In this document: piece by piece, positions 31,987-43,836 of the stretch
Layout: every line of letters starts with the position of its first letter
Numbering within the stretch: position 1 is the first letter of the stretch
Source of the DNA: Atkinsonella hypoxylon
Taxonomy: Eukaryota; Ascomycota; Sordariomycetes; Hypocreales; Clavicipitaceae
Direction of reading: 5' to 3'
Assembly (NCBI GenBank): GCA_000729835.1
Contig: JFHB01000018.1
Coordinates: 62,001-126,000, forward strand
DNA length: 64,000 nucleotides
The notes under the pieces: model-generated
Told to the model about the DNA's origin: nothing
What the model saw: only the letters and a program-made list of their open reading frames with translations
Database searches by the model: none
Made by a program: the position numbers and the translations under genes

Positions 31987-34451
31987 CTACGCGTCCTTCA
32001 CGTCATCGTTTCTCTCACCCTTCTCGATAAGAGGCGGAGGGCGAGGGACCTTCTGGAAGAAGACGTATCGCTTGATGAACCACGGAAGCGTCACCGTCAA
32101 CTCGTAGTGAATAAATTTTTTGGTCGGCACAGAGAACACCTCTATAGGTTATTAGCATATTGACCTTTAGGACAAGCCCTAGGTGACTTACGATCCAGTT
32201 CTTCTAGAGTAAGCTGCTTTGTCTCTCTGACGAAGCAAAAGATCATGCCCCAGGCGATGAGGTTGAGGCCGGCATAGAAGCCGACTTTGAGAAGATTAGT
32301 TCGTGTTCTGCTGGGCGTTGCGTCGTCCGGAATATGTTCAACTTACAAGCACCAGTGGAGGTCATGACGGTCTTCATGCGGGGGAAGGTCAAGCCGAGGA
32401 GACTGGCTACATTGGCTCGGAGTTAGAATCCTGATTGATTGAAACGACGTTGAAATCGAAGCTGCCACTCACCGAAAACGTTGTTGACGCAGACGGCCCA
32501 TGCCATTCCCTGCTCACGGTGGATGGTGGGGAAGACCTCGGCGGAGTACTGGTACGCGACAGGGCCTTCGCCCAAGGAGTAACACATGGTGAAGAGATAG
32601 ACGAACCTGAGTCACAAGTGTTACTATGGATGGGGTTAAACAAAGTTTGTTGTGGATATGTGTACTCACAAGACAACAGGCCCGATCCTAGCACCGCGGG
32701 ATCGAAAGTCGCCGGCAGGGTTCTGGTTTGCGTCTGTCGGAGCAATGTGATATGCACCGTTCGGGAGCAGCGACAAAGCCGCAGCGAGCAAGAATATGCA
32801 CATGAAGGGGAAAGTCTAGGACAGGTCGTAAGTAGTGTTTTGCGTGAAAGAAATGGTAGAAACATACAATCATGGTCAGAGTTCTTCGGCCCTTGGTGTC
32901 GATGAGGAACAGGGCGGGAATAGTCGACATAGCCTGGACAACTCCGAATCCAAGCGATGCATACAACGCTTCTGTCTTGCTGTAGCCCACGCTCTCGAAA
33001 ATAGACGAGCTGTAGAAGGCCATGACTGGAGTACACAGTTAGCAACTTCTGAAAGACGATGCCATTCATCAAACAAGGTTGAGACGCACTGTTAATGCCA
33101 CACATCTGCTGAGCGATCATGACCGTCGATGCACCATAGTTGGCACGTCGGATTCGAGGAACGGCAAAACAATCCCATAGACGAGTGAAGTAGTTCGAGT
33201 TGCCAATCTCCTTTTGCTCTTGCTCGTAGATAATGTGCGAGTAGTAGAAGTCTCTCGCCGCAATGATGGGATGCGCTCTCAGGCGAAGCATGGACTGGAA
33301 TCCGCTTGCATGCTTGCCGTGCTTCATGAGCCAACGAGGCGATTCGGGACAGAAGTAAATGCCCACCATGAGGAGAAGAGACGGGATGAAGGCGGAGCCG
33401 AGCTGGAGTCGCCAGGCAATGTTGCCGGTATCCTTGACGATGACATTGGCCGCAAAGCCCATGAAGACGCCTACGCATGTCAGCTACGCCACAGCTACCT
33501 GGGACGACGAGCAGAAGAGAAACCAGGCCTCATACCGACGACAACCCAAAGATGCCAGAACATAACCAGAGCACCTCGGGTGCGCGCAGGAGCCATCTCG
33601 GCCGAGTAGATGGGAACCGTGGCGTTCTTGGCGCCGAGGCCAATGCCCATGACGAAGCGTGCGGCGAAAAGTCCCTGCCATGACTGGGCACATGCCGATC
33701 CGATCGGAGTGGCAGTGAGACAAGCTGCTGTGAGGAAGATCTCACCACGTCGACCCAGGTAGTGGTTGAGGGGGTCGACGATGAAAGCGCCGCTGAGGAG
33801 AAGCAATGTTAGTCATTCGGTCCATCATATACATGCCGATGTGGTAGTAATAAGTGGCGATACGAACATGAGAGCGGCGGTAATGAAGATGATGGAGTTG
33901 ATCAGACCGACAATCCACTCATCTCTCCCTTTGCCCGTGAGACCGAATTCTTCGGGGAACGACAAGTTTGCGCCGTTGGCACCCGTCTGGTCCCATCCCT
34001 GGGTGGCAGCGCCAACGGCGCACATGGCAATCGAGTACCAGAGCATGAAGGGACCATGCCACTTGTGGTCCCGTTCGTATAGCAACGCGTTGCGCTCATC
34101 CTCACGAAGGGTCGCGATGAATTCGAATTGCTCCGGTTCACGCGCGACGAGCGCAGCTTTGCCAAACAGCTCGGCGTGCTCGGACATGCCATGGACTTCG
34201 GCAAATGCGTGAGCGTCACGGACTACCTCCGCTTCCGTTTGACGCTGTACAGGACGAGTAAGCGTGAGTCACGGCTTCACTCGAGTACGATTGAATGGAC
34301 CGTCTGCCAAGCTTACCTTGAGCGGATTCTCAATGATGTTCAAGGCGACCGACTTGCTCCCGCCTCGTCCACCGGCTAGTCGCGGGGCTCCAGAGTGGAG
34401 GTGTCCATCGCGAGATGTCTCCGGGGGCTCCCTAAGCCCTTTTTCGTCCAT
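31987..34451 (-). CDS. MFS sugar transporter (SP family)
   Basis: Ten exons: 34317-34451, 33868-34244, 33536-33792, 33090-33470, 32868-33025, 32670-32815, 32473-32606, 32347-32406, 32192-32284 and 31987-32141; 631 aa, all phases agree. A long cytosolic N-terminus (about 125 residues) precedes the first span at WYSIAMCAVGAATQGWDQTG. Sugar-porter motifs: DPLNHYLGRRGEI, GIGLGAKNATVPIYSAEMAP, RGALVMFWHLWVV, FCPESPRWL, QQMCGINIMAFYSS, DTKGRRTLTM, SLGEGPVAYQYSAEVFP and RETKQLTLEEL. Twelve spans are expected at the plasma membrane. Substrate is not clear; the WDQTGANGANLSFPEEFG type is a filamentous-fungal hexose/polyol group with no assigned sugar known to me. Donor GTTCGT in intron 2 is uncommon. 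Confidence 0.9.
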
Positions 34452-37237
34452 GGTCGTTTGGTTTCTCCAGGATCTTTGCGGAGGTGAGCAATGGAATGGG
34501 GGTGTTACAATGTGACTGAAATTTCAGACTCAATTGTCTTGGGAGAGTCCAGGGAGGGGGGAGGGGGAATAGCACATCTAATAAATGGGAAACACAAGAT
34601 GTCCATATAGTTGGGCTTGATATAATGGGACTTATACCGATAAAAAGTCAGGATCTGCTTCCCAGACCACCGGGGAGTTGCTAACCACCACAATGCGGCC
34701 CATTGCGTGATGTCAGGCTCCAGCAAGAGGGCGTTCGCTTCAATCATCTTGTTGCTGGTTGCGTCGAGTGGTGACGGTCCATTTCTGGCGCCAAATCGTC
34801 TTCACCCTCACACCAGGGCGCTTAACGTCGAGAAGCGAGGCAAGCGAGGCGAGCGAGGATGTTAGAGTTGTTTTTGCGGAGAGGAGGTGGAGTTGGTCTG
34901 CTTCGACTCCAGTTTTCTTAATTTCTGGCTCCACCTATCAGCTTGTCAGCAGGGCGTATCCACAAGGCCATTCATCCTTGACGATGGTTGACGTTTAATA
35001 TTGATGGCGCGGTTTTCCTCGATTGCTTGGCATCGTCTGTCCGGACGTTTTATTAGGGCCCCATTTCACGAGCTTGGCGTACCATTTATTACTGGCCGTT
35101 TTCGCGTCTTGTCATCGATCAAGAGTTTGTTTTAATTTTGAGTTAAGCTCAAACTTCTTTCCTCAGCCTGCTCCAGCCTACCCTATCGCCACGGAGGGAC
35201 ACGAACTTCGCCCCGGTGCCCAGCGACTTGGGAGCACACTCTTTTTCGCCCGATCGACTGTCAGATGCAGATGCGGATGATGATGCTGTGCTGTGCTAGG
35301 CAGCAGTATTCCCGCCAAGCTGAGTGGTGGTTTCGCTCGTTTCGAGCGCGACTTCTCATGCGACCAATTTATGCTCGAGTCATTCTCAATGTGTGAAATG
35401 ACCTCAATCCCCACATGACCGAACAATTCGAACTCTATCTTCGGCAAATACACCAACATCTCTTTCTTCCCTCCCCTGACTGGCCTGCTCATCTATGGGC
35501 AACAGCGCATGTTTGTGAGCTCAAGACGGCGAAGAGTCGGCAAAATCAGATATGGCGCGGCGCGTTCATGGCAACTTCAGCCACAGCCGCCCGTCAAAAC
35601 TTGATGAGTTTTCCGAATGGCCCATTCCTCAGCGATCAAGTTGGCACACTTGTCGTTGCGTGTGTGCTGTCAAGACGTGCGAGCATCAATAAGGGGGGTA
35701 GCACGCATGATAATCGCGCCTAGCTTAGCTTGTGATCAGCTTAAGTAGCACCTGATGCAACACCAAATAGGCTGTGCCTGCATGTTACCTGCATGCTGCC
35801 CCATCCGCCGGAACGATGGAACTAAGTATTAGGCAGCAGCATTGAGTGCTGTAGCTATGGTTGCAACCCGCCCATAGCCCAATGCGCTAAATGTAGACAG
35901 ATGATCTGGGTGATAAAGTTACTCTTCCGGCCTTGGTGCCCTCATCTCTGCTGATAACGCGAGAATCAAGAACTCGGTGCCGTGCCAGGCAAGGCGGCAA
36001 CAAGAACTTGAGCCTGGGACTGATGAAGCCGATGAGGTTGCTCTGATGCCGAAGATGTACTCCCTTTTGCATGTATGCCTTAGGCAACATAGTGTAGTGC
36101 ACACGGAGGCGGAGGCGCAGATGGATGCAACCAATCAGAAGCTGGACTCGCACGCAGCCACGTGGCATTAGCACCTCAAGTCAACATTAAATTATTACCT
36201 TCACCTCTTATATCCAGGAAGCAGGAGGTGGGCGCACAGCTCATCTTCAGGTCCAGCCTATCTCACCTTGGATGCAGAACGAGTCTGTAATGATCCGAGG
36301 CTCCGGAGGCGGCTTGTCATGAGGTGCATCGCTTGCAACATCATACACGTGGCTCTGCCGTCTCGTGCAAACGAGCCAAAATCGCCTACTCCGTTGATTA
36401 AACCCATGCAGTCTCTCGCCGGGCTGAACGCCACCTATTTATTTAGCCTAGCGAGAGCTCCATATTTGTATAATCGAGTGTGAATTAACTATAGGTCAGT
36501 CACGGAGAAGGACCTCCCTATAGCTCTGATGGTCAAGACGATGGGAAAGACCAACGTCATGAACCTTGTGGGGAAGCATGCGGCCGGTTAACTCGGACTG
36601 GGAGCCATTGGAATAAAGATTGCCGTCGGTGGACGAGGCGGGTTTCTCCGTAAAATGCCTCTCTTCGTCGCATGCTTCCTTGACATTTGTCTTCGGCGGG
36701 CGTTGCCAGGTCGCAGCTCCAACTTCATTGCTAGTTTACGGTATTACCAATACCATTGTTCCATGCCGTATTCGCCCGTTGCATCTGCCACGAATATGAC
36801 CGACCTGTCTGACGCGCCTGCCTCTCGGTGATATATTACACGGTATGTGGACAACCACTTTACTCTGTCGACTTTAAGAGATCCATAACGCTGGATGGGG
36901 TGGTGGATCACATCATCAAACGTCGACTCGCGGTTGTGGCTTGTCGCTGATTAGTATAATTCTGTTGTTGAACCGTACGAAGTCATCTGGGTGGTCGCGG
37001 TGCCAATGGAAATGCTGCCAAAAAGGGTGGGCTGCGCTCAGGCAGACGTGAACTTGCCAATGCATCCATGCATTCCTGACTGGCTAGGCCTATCCATGTC
37101 TTCAATGTCGGCGATGTAGAACAGCTGGTTGCACATTTCGCCCTTGGAGGCAATGAGGGTCTTGCGAGCAACACATTTACAAGTGTCGCAAAAATTGGGC
37201 TTGGTCACGCAACGAGGAAACATCCAATAATACACGA

Positions 37238-37535
37238 TACAACCCCTGAATGATTTTACAAATCTACTTGCAGAGGCAATTTAAGCCAATCAGATATCAG
37301 CTTAGATATCAGCTTAGATTTGAATAAGATCTAGTGTGGAGATAATGGATACTTTAATTTATAGGTAAATTATATGGAAAAAATAAGTCTCTACGGGGTA
37401 GTGCTTAATCCCTACATATTCTCCCAGTACCTCTCTAACAGCGGTAGTCCACGCAGTCCCTATACACCAATTGCAGCTGTTAGCCAGTACCTAAAAGTGG
37501 GACTTGTTTTTGTGTAGAATCATTCAGGGCTTGTA
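37238..37535. mobile_element. MITE-like element, copy A
   Basis: 298 bp bounded by TA on both sides. The left end begins TACAACCCCTGAATGATT and the right end, reverse-complemented, begins TACAAGCCCTGAATGATT, giving terminal inverted repeats of about 20-25 bp. The interior has no long ORF. Its first 75 bp match the reverse complement of the right end of copy B, and its right half matches the left half of copy B in inverted orientation. TA borders with inverted ends are typical of non-autonomous Tc1/mariner/pogo-type elements. Family name unknown. Confidence 0.75.
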
Positions 37536-38050
37536 TTGTAGTTTATCGTATTCACGGGCCTCCCGAGGGGTATCTTGACAAGGGTCGTCCATGATGAACG
37601 GGCACTATGTGACGACAAAGCAAGCTTCCAGTATAATTATCCCATGTTCATGTTGGCATATTGTTCTGCAATGACATGGTCTGAAGTCTTTGCCAATGTC
37701 CGCGACGGCCGGTTGAAATGCTCAACTGCCTCACAGCCTTATCCTGAATCCTTTGACGACATGAGAGCGCTTAATGACGGTTTCGGCAAGAGCCGGATCT
37801 CCGGCTGATGGTCTAGCTCCCGTGTTCGTGCTTGGATAGGCTATTCGGATGTGGGACTTGCTGTGAAACAAGGCAAGGACCAGTCCTGTCGCCACGCCCG
37901 GCCCCGAGTCTGTAGATCTCCCGACCTTCCTTGTGACTTGCTATATATAACTTTACTTATACGCAAGTTTAGTATGATACGCTAGTTACCTGAGCGGCGA
38001 TTAGTAGCATAGATGCTGAACTTTGACTGGGACTTTTACCACCTTATTGT

Positions 38051-38070
38051 GTAGATTTGTAAAATCTATG
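38051..38070. mobile_element. Fragment of the same MITE end
   Basis: GTAGATTTGTAAAATCTATG, followed by TCAGG, resembles the right end of copy B (GTAGACTTGTAAAATCATTC, then AGG). A degenerate remnant, perhaps of a third insertion. Confidence 0.4.
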
Positions 38071-38211
38071 TCAGGTCAGGTCAGATACGGTCCTGAGAGT
38101 TGGATGAGCTGCCCCCAGCTCCAACCAATACCGAGCACTAAGGAGTCTGCTATAACGGTCTCGTCTCTCCAACCAGGTACCGACGAGGACACAGGCCATT
38201 CGAATGTACAC

Positions 38212-38507
38212 TACAACCCCTGTTTCATCTTACAAATATACAAAACCTGCTTTATACAGCTGTTAGGTACTCTCTAACAGCTATAATCGATGCATTGATG
38301 TCGCGTGGGCTTCCGCTGTTACAGAGGTACAGGAAGGATATACAAGGATTAAACGCCACCTAAAGAGACCTTTTTTTCTGTGTAGTTCGTTTGTAATTTA
38401 AAAGTACCTACTGTCTTCACTCTATGTCTTACTAATTTCTAAGTTGATCTACGATTGGCTCAAATTACCCTTGCAAGGTAGACTTGTAAAATCATTCAGG
38501 GGTTGCA
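38212..38507. mobile_element. MITE-like element, copy B (inverted relative to A)
   Basis: 296 bp. The left end begins TACAACCCCTG and the right end, reverse-complemented, begins TGCAACCCCTGAATGATT (border TA changed to TG). Shared interior words with copy A in inverted order include AGGTACT..CTAACAGCT and TTCCGCTGTTA versus TACCGCTGTTA, both followed by an AGAGGTAC word. Many differences are C/T or G/A changes. No ORF of note. Confidence 0.72.
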
Positions 38508-39486
38508 ATGTACTATCTCTAAATTACTAGGTTACACCCCGAAAGCAGTACTAGTGATTAACTATCCTAATCACAAAGACGGCTTAGCAGGCCCCAAAGA
38601 TTAGTTTAGTTACCTTCGAGCACTAGCAGGGATAGAAACTTCCAATGCGCGATCACATCGCTGCAATTCTTTGTCCCTCACAAGCTTAAACACAAGCAAG
38701 TCGGCCATGACGAGATAGGCTGAGCATTCCCGATTAAATTAAGGCTAACCGTGAAGATGTCTTCACGGCGAGTTGCGACAGGGTTGTATCATCCACCTAC
38801 TACAAGATTTTGGGCACCCGACTCATCATTAGCAGTCAACTTCCTCTCATGCGAGGCTCGGAACATCTTCGAAGGCCGACGGGATTTGTCTTCGCCATCA
38901 AGGTTAGATTGGTCACAACATTAAGTGGCGGAAGCTGCGTTTTGCACTCAATGAACATCACGACATTGCGAAAGTCTACAATACGATGGAATGACGCCAA
39001 TATAAACATGATTTATAGTACTAAAACTAAGGCTTATACTCTGTAGATGATCAGAACCAGCTATATAGTACGACACTTGATCGGTGCACAGAGCAAACAA
39101 TGCATGCCGATGGGGTCACTTGATCGTGCTATTATACGGTTATTTGAAGTGTTTGCTAATATTACTCAATATAGTATCCTGGCTATGTCATTAATGTGTC
39201 TCGAAATTTGAGAAGCCGATAAACCGCGATTCTGCTCAGCTATGCCTGCTTGCAAAAGAAGAGTGGCAGCGACGCATACGATCAGACCTCTATCCGCAAG
39301 GACAACGATCTAGAACTTTACTTCTGCCCTGCGGCCATTTCATAGAGTGAAATCTTTCCCGGAACATCCGGAATTCCTGGTTTCGACCGATTTGGGGTAA
39401 GCGGCTCTGAGATCCCTGCTTGCCAGACGAACATAGATGTTGTGTCAGGGATTCCGTGACTGCAAATTATTGGTGATGCCCTGCGC

Positions 39487-39494
39487 TATAAATA
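39487..39494 (+). promoter_or_regulatory. TATA box of the lectin gene
   Basis: TATAAATA 72 bp before the ATG at 39559. Confidence 0.55.
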
Positions 39495-39558
39495 CTCGAC
39501 AACGCCCATGATTGTTTCTGATCATCAGCAAACAAACAAACAAGTTCGAACATTCAAG

Positions 39559-40709
39559 ATGCTTCACACTTTCGTTTTTTATCTATTATCGCTCCTCGTC
39601 TCGGTGCATTACTGCAATGCCGATGGTTCTGCTAAAAGGCTAGGCTGGCACTCTCTGGGAGGCCAGTGGAAGGGTAAGTCTGCCGGAACTAGTTTCCGTC
39701 CATCAGGTACAACATAGGAAAGAACAGAGGCTGATTCCTCACAGGGCGACCTGGCGTGTTATCGTGGAATGAAACTCGAACGGAAATCTTTTTGAGAGGC
39801 CAAGAGGGCAGCATCTATCGTACATGGCAAATCTCAGACGGTGGACGTCAATCGACCCCCAATGGAAAGACTTTCGAGTATCTTAAAGGCAACTCTGCAA
39901 GCGACGTGGTCGCTGTAAGGGGCACGCAGGATCATCTTGACATCTTCGTAATTGGCGCCGATGGCCATGACCTCGCTGTCTGGCACCGTCAACATGGCCA
40001 AAGCTGGGGAGAGTGGACCAACCTCGGCGGCTTCTTTGGCGACAACGTCGCCGCTGTGTCTTCAGTTTATGGCAAAATCGACCTTTTTGCGCGCGGCAAA
40101 AATGATCGTGCCATCTATCACAGGTCGTGGGAAGTAAGCACTGGTTGGGCCGACTGGGAAAATCTGGGTGGCAACGCTCGCGGCAGTCCGCAGGTGGTAT
40201 CTCGGGGTGAAAACGTGTTGGATGTTTTCTTCACAGGGTTCAACAACGGGGTCTACCACAAACGATGGGATGGCCAGAAGTGGTCTGACTGGATTGATCT
40301 ACACGGCGAGACTAGTACGGATGTGGCAGTCGTGTCGCTCAACACCAACCGGCTGGACGTCTTTATTCGAAAACCTGACAATTCCATAGCCCAAAAGACT
40401 TGGCGCAATGGGTGGCAGGACACCTGGCACAACATTGGTGGCCACGCTGTATCTGAGCCAGTTTCTGTAGCATGGTACGGCAACCGGATAACCGTTGCCA
40501 TCAAAGACCAGGAGCACACTGTTTCGGTAAACGAATGGACCGGTCAGACGTGGTCAGGCTGGCATAGCATTGGAGGTAATCCGGCCGACGCACCCGTGCT
40601 CCATTCACTGAACAAGGCGGTGGTGACTGATTTGAAAGATGGGTATTCGCCTATCTACGCGATCGGATTAGATTCGTCGCTATGGGCGTATGAAGCTACC
40701 GCCAATTAA
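39559..40709 (+). CDS. Secreted PLL-like seven-bladed beta-propeller lectin
   Basis: Exons 39559-39673 and 39745-40709 (71-nt intron); 359 aa. Residues 1-21 (MLHTFVFYLLSLLVSVHYCNA) form a clear signal peptide. The mature protein is made of seven repeats of about 45 residues, most beginning W..W..LGG and containing a D.F..G.D..I strand: LGWHSLGG, a divergent second repeat, then WGEWTNLGG, WADWENLGG, WSDWIDLHG, DTWHNIGG and WSGWHSIGG. This is the pattern of the Photorhabdus PLL lectin family, which binds fucose or related sugars between propeller blades. The fungal protein's ligand is unknown. It sits alone in a gene-poor region, with a TATA box and a short 5'UTR, as expected of an inducible secreted protein. 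A non-lectin propeller is the alternative. Confidence 0.8.
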
Positions 40710-40750
40710 GTGTCAGATACCCTCGATTGCAGGTCGGACCTTGACCGGAC

Positions 40751-40765
40751 GGGGGGGGGGGGGGG
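40751..40765. repeat. G15 homopolymer in the 3' flank of the lectin gene
   Basis: Fifteen consecutive G, about 40 bp after the stop codon. Confidence 0.95.
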
Positions 40766-43745
40766 CATATGATAGCACGGAGTGTTTAGCACCAAATTTA
40801 CATATAAACACTGTCATAGCCATAAGATAGAAGTCCGCCTGGAACAGGCTCTTTGAAATCTTGCTGATCCCTGCATGAAGGTTACTGCATTCCGCTGTTC
40901 ATCTAATGTGTCTAGTAGTTAGCCTCTACAGTTCCTTACAGTCTGTCATGAGACGGAGCAGCATCTCAATTATAATCTGCATTGCGCAAGTGGCGTCTAT
41001 TACATCGAGACGGAGTATTGGTGAAGTGCTCGTCGAGCCTCCTAGATAGGCTACTTCATTCGCTTCCAATCATACAAGTCGCGTCAAGGGCGGCGCGGCT
41101 TCGGATCTCTTAGGCATCTTCAATCACGGCAGATCGCTTGTGATCGCTGAATTACTAAAGGGAAGAGCGTTCGTGTTGGGATCACCAAATTTCCCTGGCA
41201 GCGGCACTCACCGTGGCGCGACACTATTCGCAGCATATTGGTACTCCCGATTAAACAGCATCGGCCAGTGGCGATAGGACTGCAATAGATGGAAACCCTT
41301 CTCTGCAAAGGAGCTATTCGCAGTTAAGCATGGCCAAAACCGAGTGTTAAACCTGTACATTTTGTTCTTTCCTGCTTCGTCCCGTCGGATTCCTCAAACG
41401 TCAAGACACGGCATGTGTATACATACCAAAAAGGCAGACCCGAAATATGGGCGTTCGATTACCGGGAAGCCGAGAATGGCGATAGCATCGCATTTGTCCT
41501 CGCTTTACCATAAACTTTGTCTAAGGAGAAAGAAGGCGTCAGAATGTGAAGGTCCTCGATGGAAGTTCGTCGGCCTCGTAGATGCGCGCTTGATACTTAA
41601 GAGAAGGGCAAGCTCCATGACGACTGGCAAGGGTTATTGAAGAAGACGTCATGCAGGTACACGCCTAGGAGTCAAATTGAGGGCGGTAAAATTGACGAGA
41701 AACACGCATGTTGCTCATCGAGCAACTGGAGACGTCGGAGAGGAGTGATGAACTTGTTCGAGTCCCTTCTTCCCGACAACGCTAGGAACACACCTCGGTG
41801 AGTACTTTGACATCCGTTGCTTTTCCCTTGGGTGACGAGTCATTATTCTTCCTATGAAAGCCTGTGGTTTCGCTGTTAGCTCGCCCTTTTAACATTAAAC
41901 TCCTGCGAAGCCGGGTTGGAGCCGGCTCCGCGGCACGCTAAACTGACGCGCAGGTGGCGAAATAGATCCATGCTGCAATGTTGCGCAGATGACTTCCCGG
42001 CACGTAGGTAGTGCTTTGCTCGAGGTGTGTTGGTTTGTTGATCAATCTCCCTTGCAAATCACCTCCACCTTCTTTTCTTTGCCATTTTAAGAAACTGAAG
42101 AGGAGAGAATGTGAAATTGGTCTATATAAAGGGCTGTACGGTTAGTTCATGAGCTTCTTTAGCGACGCAGGGTCGCCAATCCTTTCCATTCAAATGTTGG
42201 ATTGCTTTGGTAGATGCGCAAGCACATCCCATGAACAGGCTCACGAGGGCAGTTCACAGCCATCTCACCTCAAATAACTGGTCCTCTCAATCGTCACGAT
42301 ACTGTAGTCGGGCATTAAGGCGGGTCTTGTAGAGATTGCTTTTTACAGCACGGACGAGTTTCAATCCCAATTTTTTTTTTTTTTTTTTTGTCTTTTTCCT
42401 CTTTTTCTTTCTGTCTTAGGGAGGTCCGGACAGTGTACCGATAAACCGAGCTTACACCATAAACTTGGCTATTTGGGCTACTGCGCTGTCATGGTCCCAC
42501 TGAATGAGTGTCCTGTTCGCGCTCTCCTCCATTTTTATCTTCACCAAAGCTTCTTCCATGGCCTCGATTTCCTCTTTCGCAAGCAAATCAAGTCTCTGTT
42601 GATAATCTCCAGCCTCTCCAGCCTCCCTACTTTTCCGCTAGTATCACCACTATTGAACAGCATAAGGCGCAACCCGTGCTTGTAGAGAATATCTGTATTG
42701 ATGTGTTGATCTGAGAATGGTTCCATGTTCCCTCTCTCCGTGTGCAATCTATCGACTATAAAGGGGGGTTATGTGGGACAAGAGTGCTAGCTAGCTACAT
42801 CGCAACCTGCATTACAACCTACCTATGTTGGAGCCCCAAGTACGTCTAATGCTGCTAAATTCCTTTATTCTAACGCCTTTACGCTTACCACAGCTTCGCA
42901 CTACAAGTGACTGACCTCGATGTTGCTAGATCCAGTGCGGTATTTGCGTGCCCCTCCAAAAGTCCAAAAGCGGCGTCACCATCTCCAGAAATGGACATCC
43001 CTACCTCTGAGAAAATGGACGCACTTTTGCCGTAAAGCTTGCTTCGTCTCTTCACTACATTAGCCCCGCAGACCAACAGCTTTGAACGTAGAGAGTCAGC
43101 ATCCACCTCTGACCAATGAATTGCTGACGAGGTCTGCTGAACCCCCGAGGGTCTGAGATATATTAAGTTCTGGTCTCATGGTCCTCTCCAGCCAATGCCC
43201 GTCCGGGCACCCCGTAGAAGGGGCATTAACTAATCTATCTACCACATTCACATTCTACTACAGTTATTATCATGTGACGTTGCGTCTTTGTGAGATCGTG
43301 GACTCTGGATAAACATCATGTGCTCGGTCTAGATCTAAAAGAGACACGCCTACCTAGTTGCATCGGCACTTATCCAGATACGGTCGACGTAGCCGACTTT
43401 GCGCACACAAGAACGAAGATTAGCTTTTTGGTGCCGGGAAGAAGAGTCGCACAAAGTGCTGCGTTTTGTTCCAATAATCAAATCAAGAAGGGAATGAATT
43501 CCGATTTAGATGAATGCTAAACTAGGTACAAAGGGGAACTAGAGGGATTTTTTTCCTTTTATTTTATAGAAAAAACTGATCCACCTCGTTACGTAGCAGG
43601 TTGCGACACCCCTCTTCTCTCTATAAGAGATTCATGCACCCTTGAAGCGCTTCGAGTGGCCAACGCGAGTTGTCAATTCCCTCCAAGGAACGTATGGGTC
43701 ACCCCTGACGAAGAGAAATAGAAAGTTCCCGTCCTTTCTCATGAG

Positions 43746-43765
43746 CCTATTCCGTACGGAATAGG
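43746..43765. repeat. Perfect 20-bp palindrome
   Basis: CCTATTCCGTACGGAATAGG equals its own reverse complement. Confidence 0.95.
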
Positions 43766-43816
43766 AGCTGCTTTTTCTTTCATCGGGTTGGTTCGTGTCG
43801 GGAGGTGGTGTACAAC

Positions 43817-43836
43817 TGGGTACCCATGGGTACCCA
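43817..43836. repeat. Perfect 20-bp palindrome with duplicated GGGTACCC
   Basis: TGGGTACCCATGGGTACCCA is its own reverse complement and is also a 10-bp direct repeat. Confidence 0.95.

Larger units (their letters stand above)
34452..39558. other. Gene-poor accessory stretch with MITE-like elements
   Basis: About 5.1 kb with no convincing gene. It is AT-rich from about 36.2 kb and contains the two inverted-repeat elements at 37238-37535 and 38212-38507, a third fragment of the same ends at about 38051-38070, and duplicated words such as GATATCAGCTTA at 37288-37315. Short open frames here are not supported. Confidence 0.6.

Noticed and set aside
36000..39000. Search for a transposase or retroelement gene near the MITE-like pair
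   Set aside because: No open frame with DDE/DDD or reverse-transcriptase-like motifs was seen; frames here are short and AT-driven.
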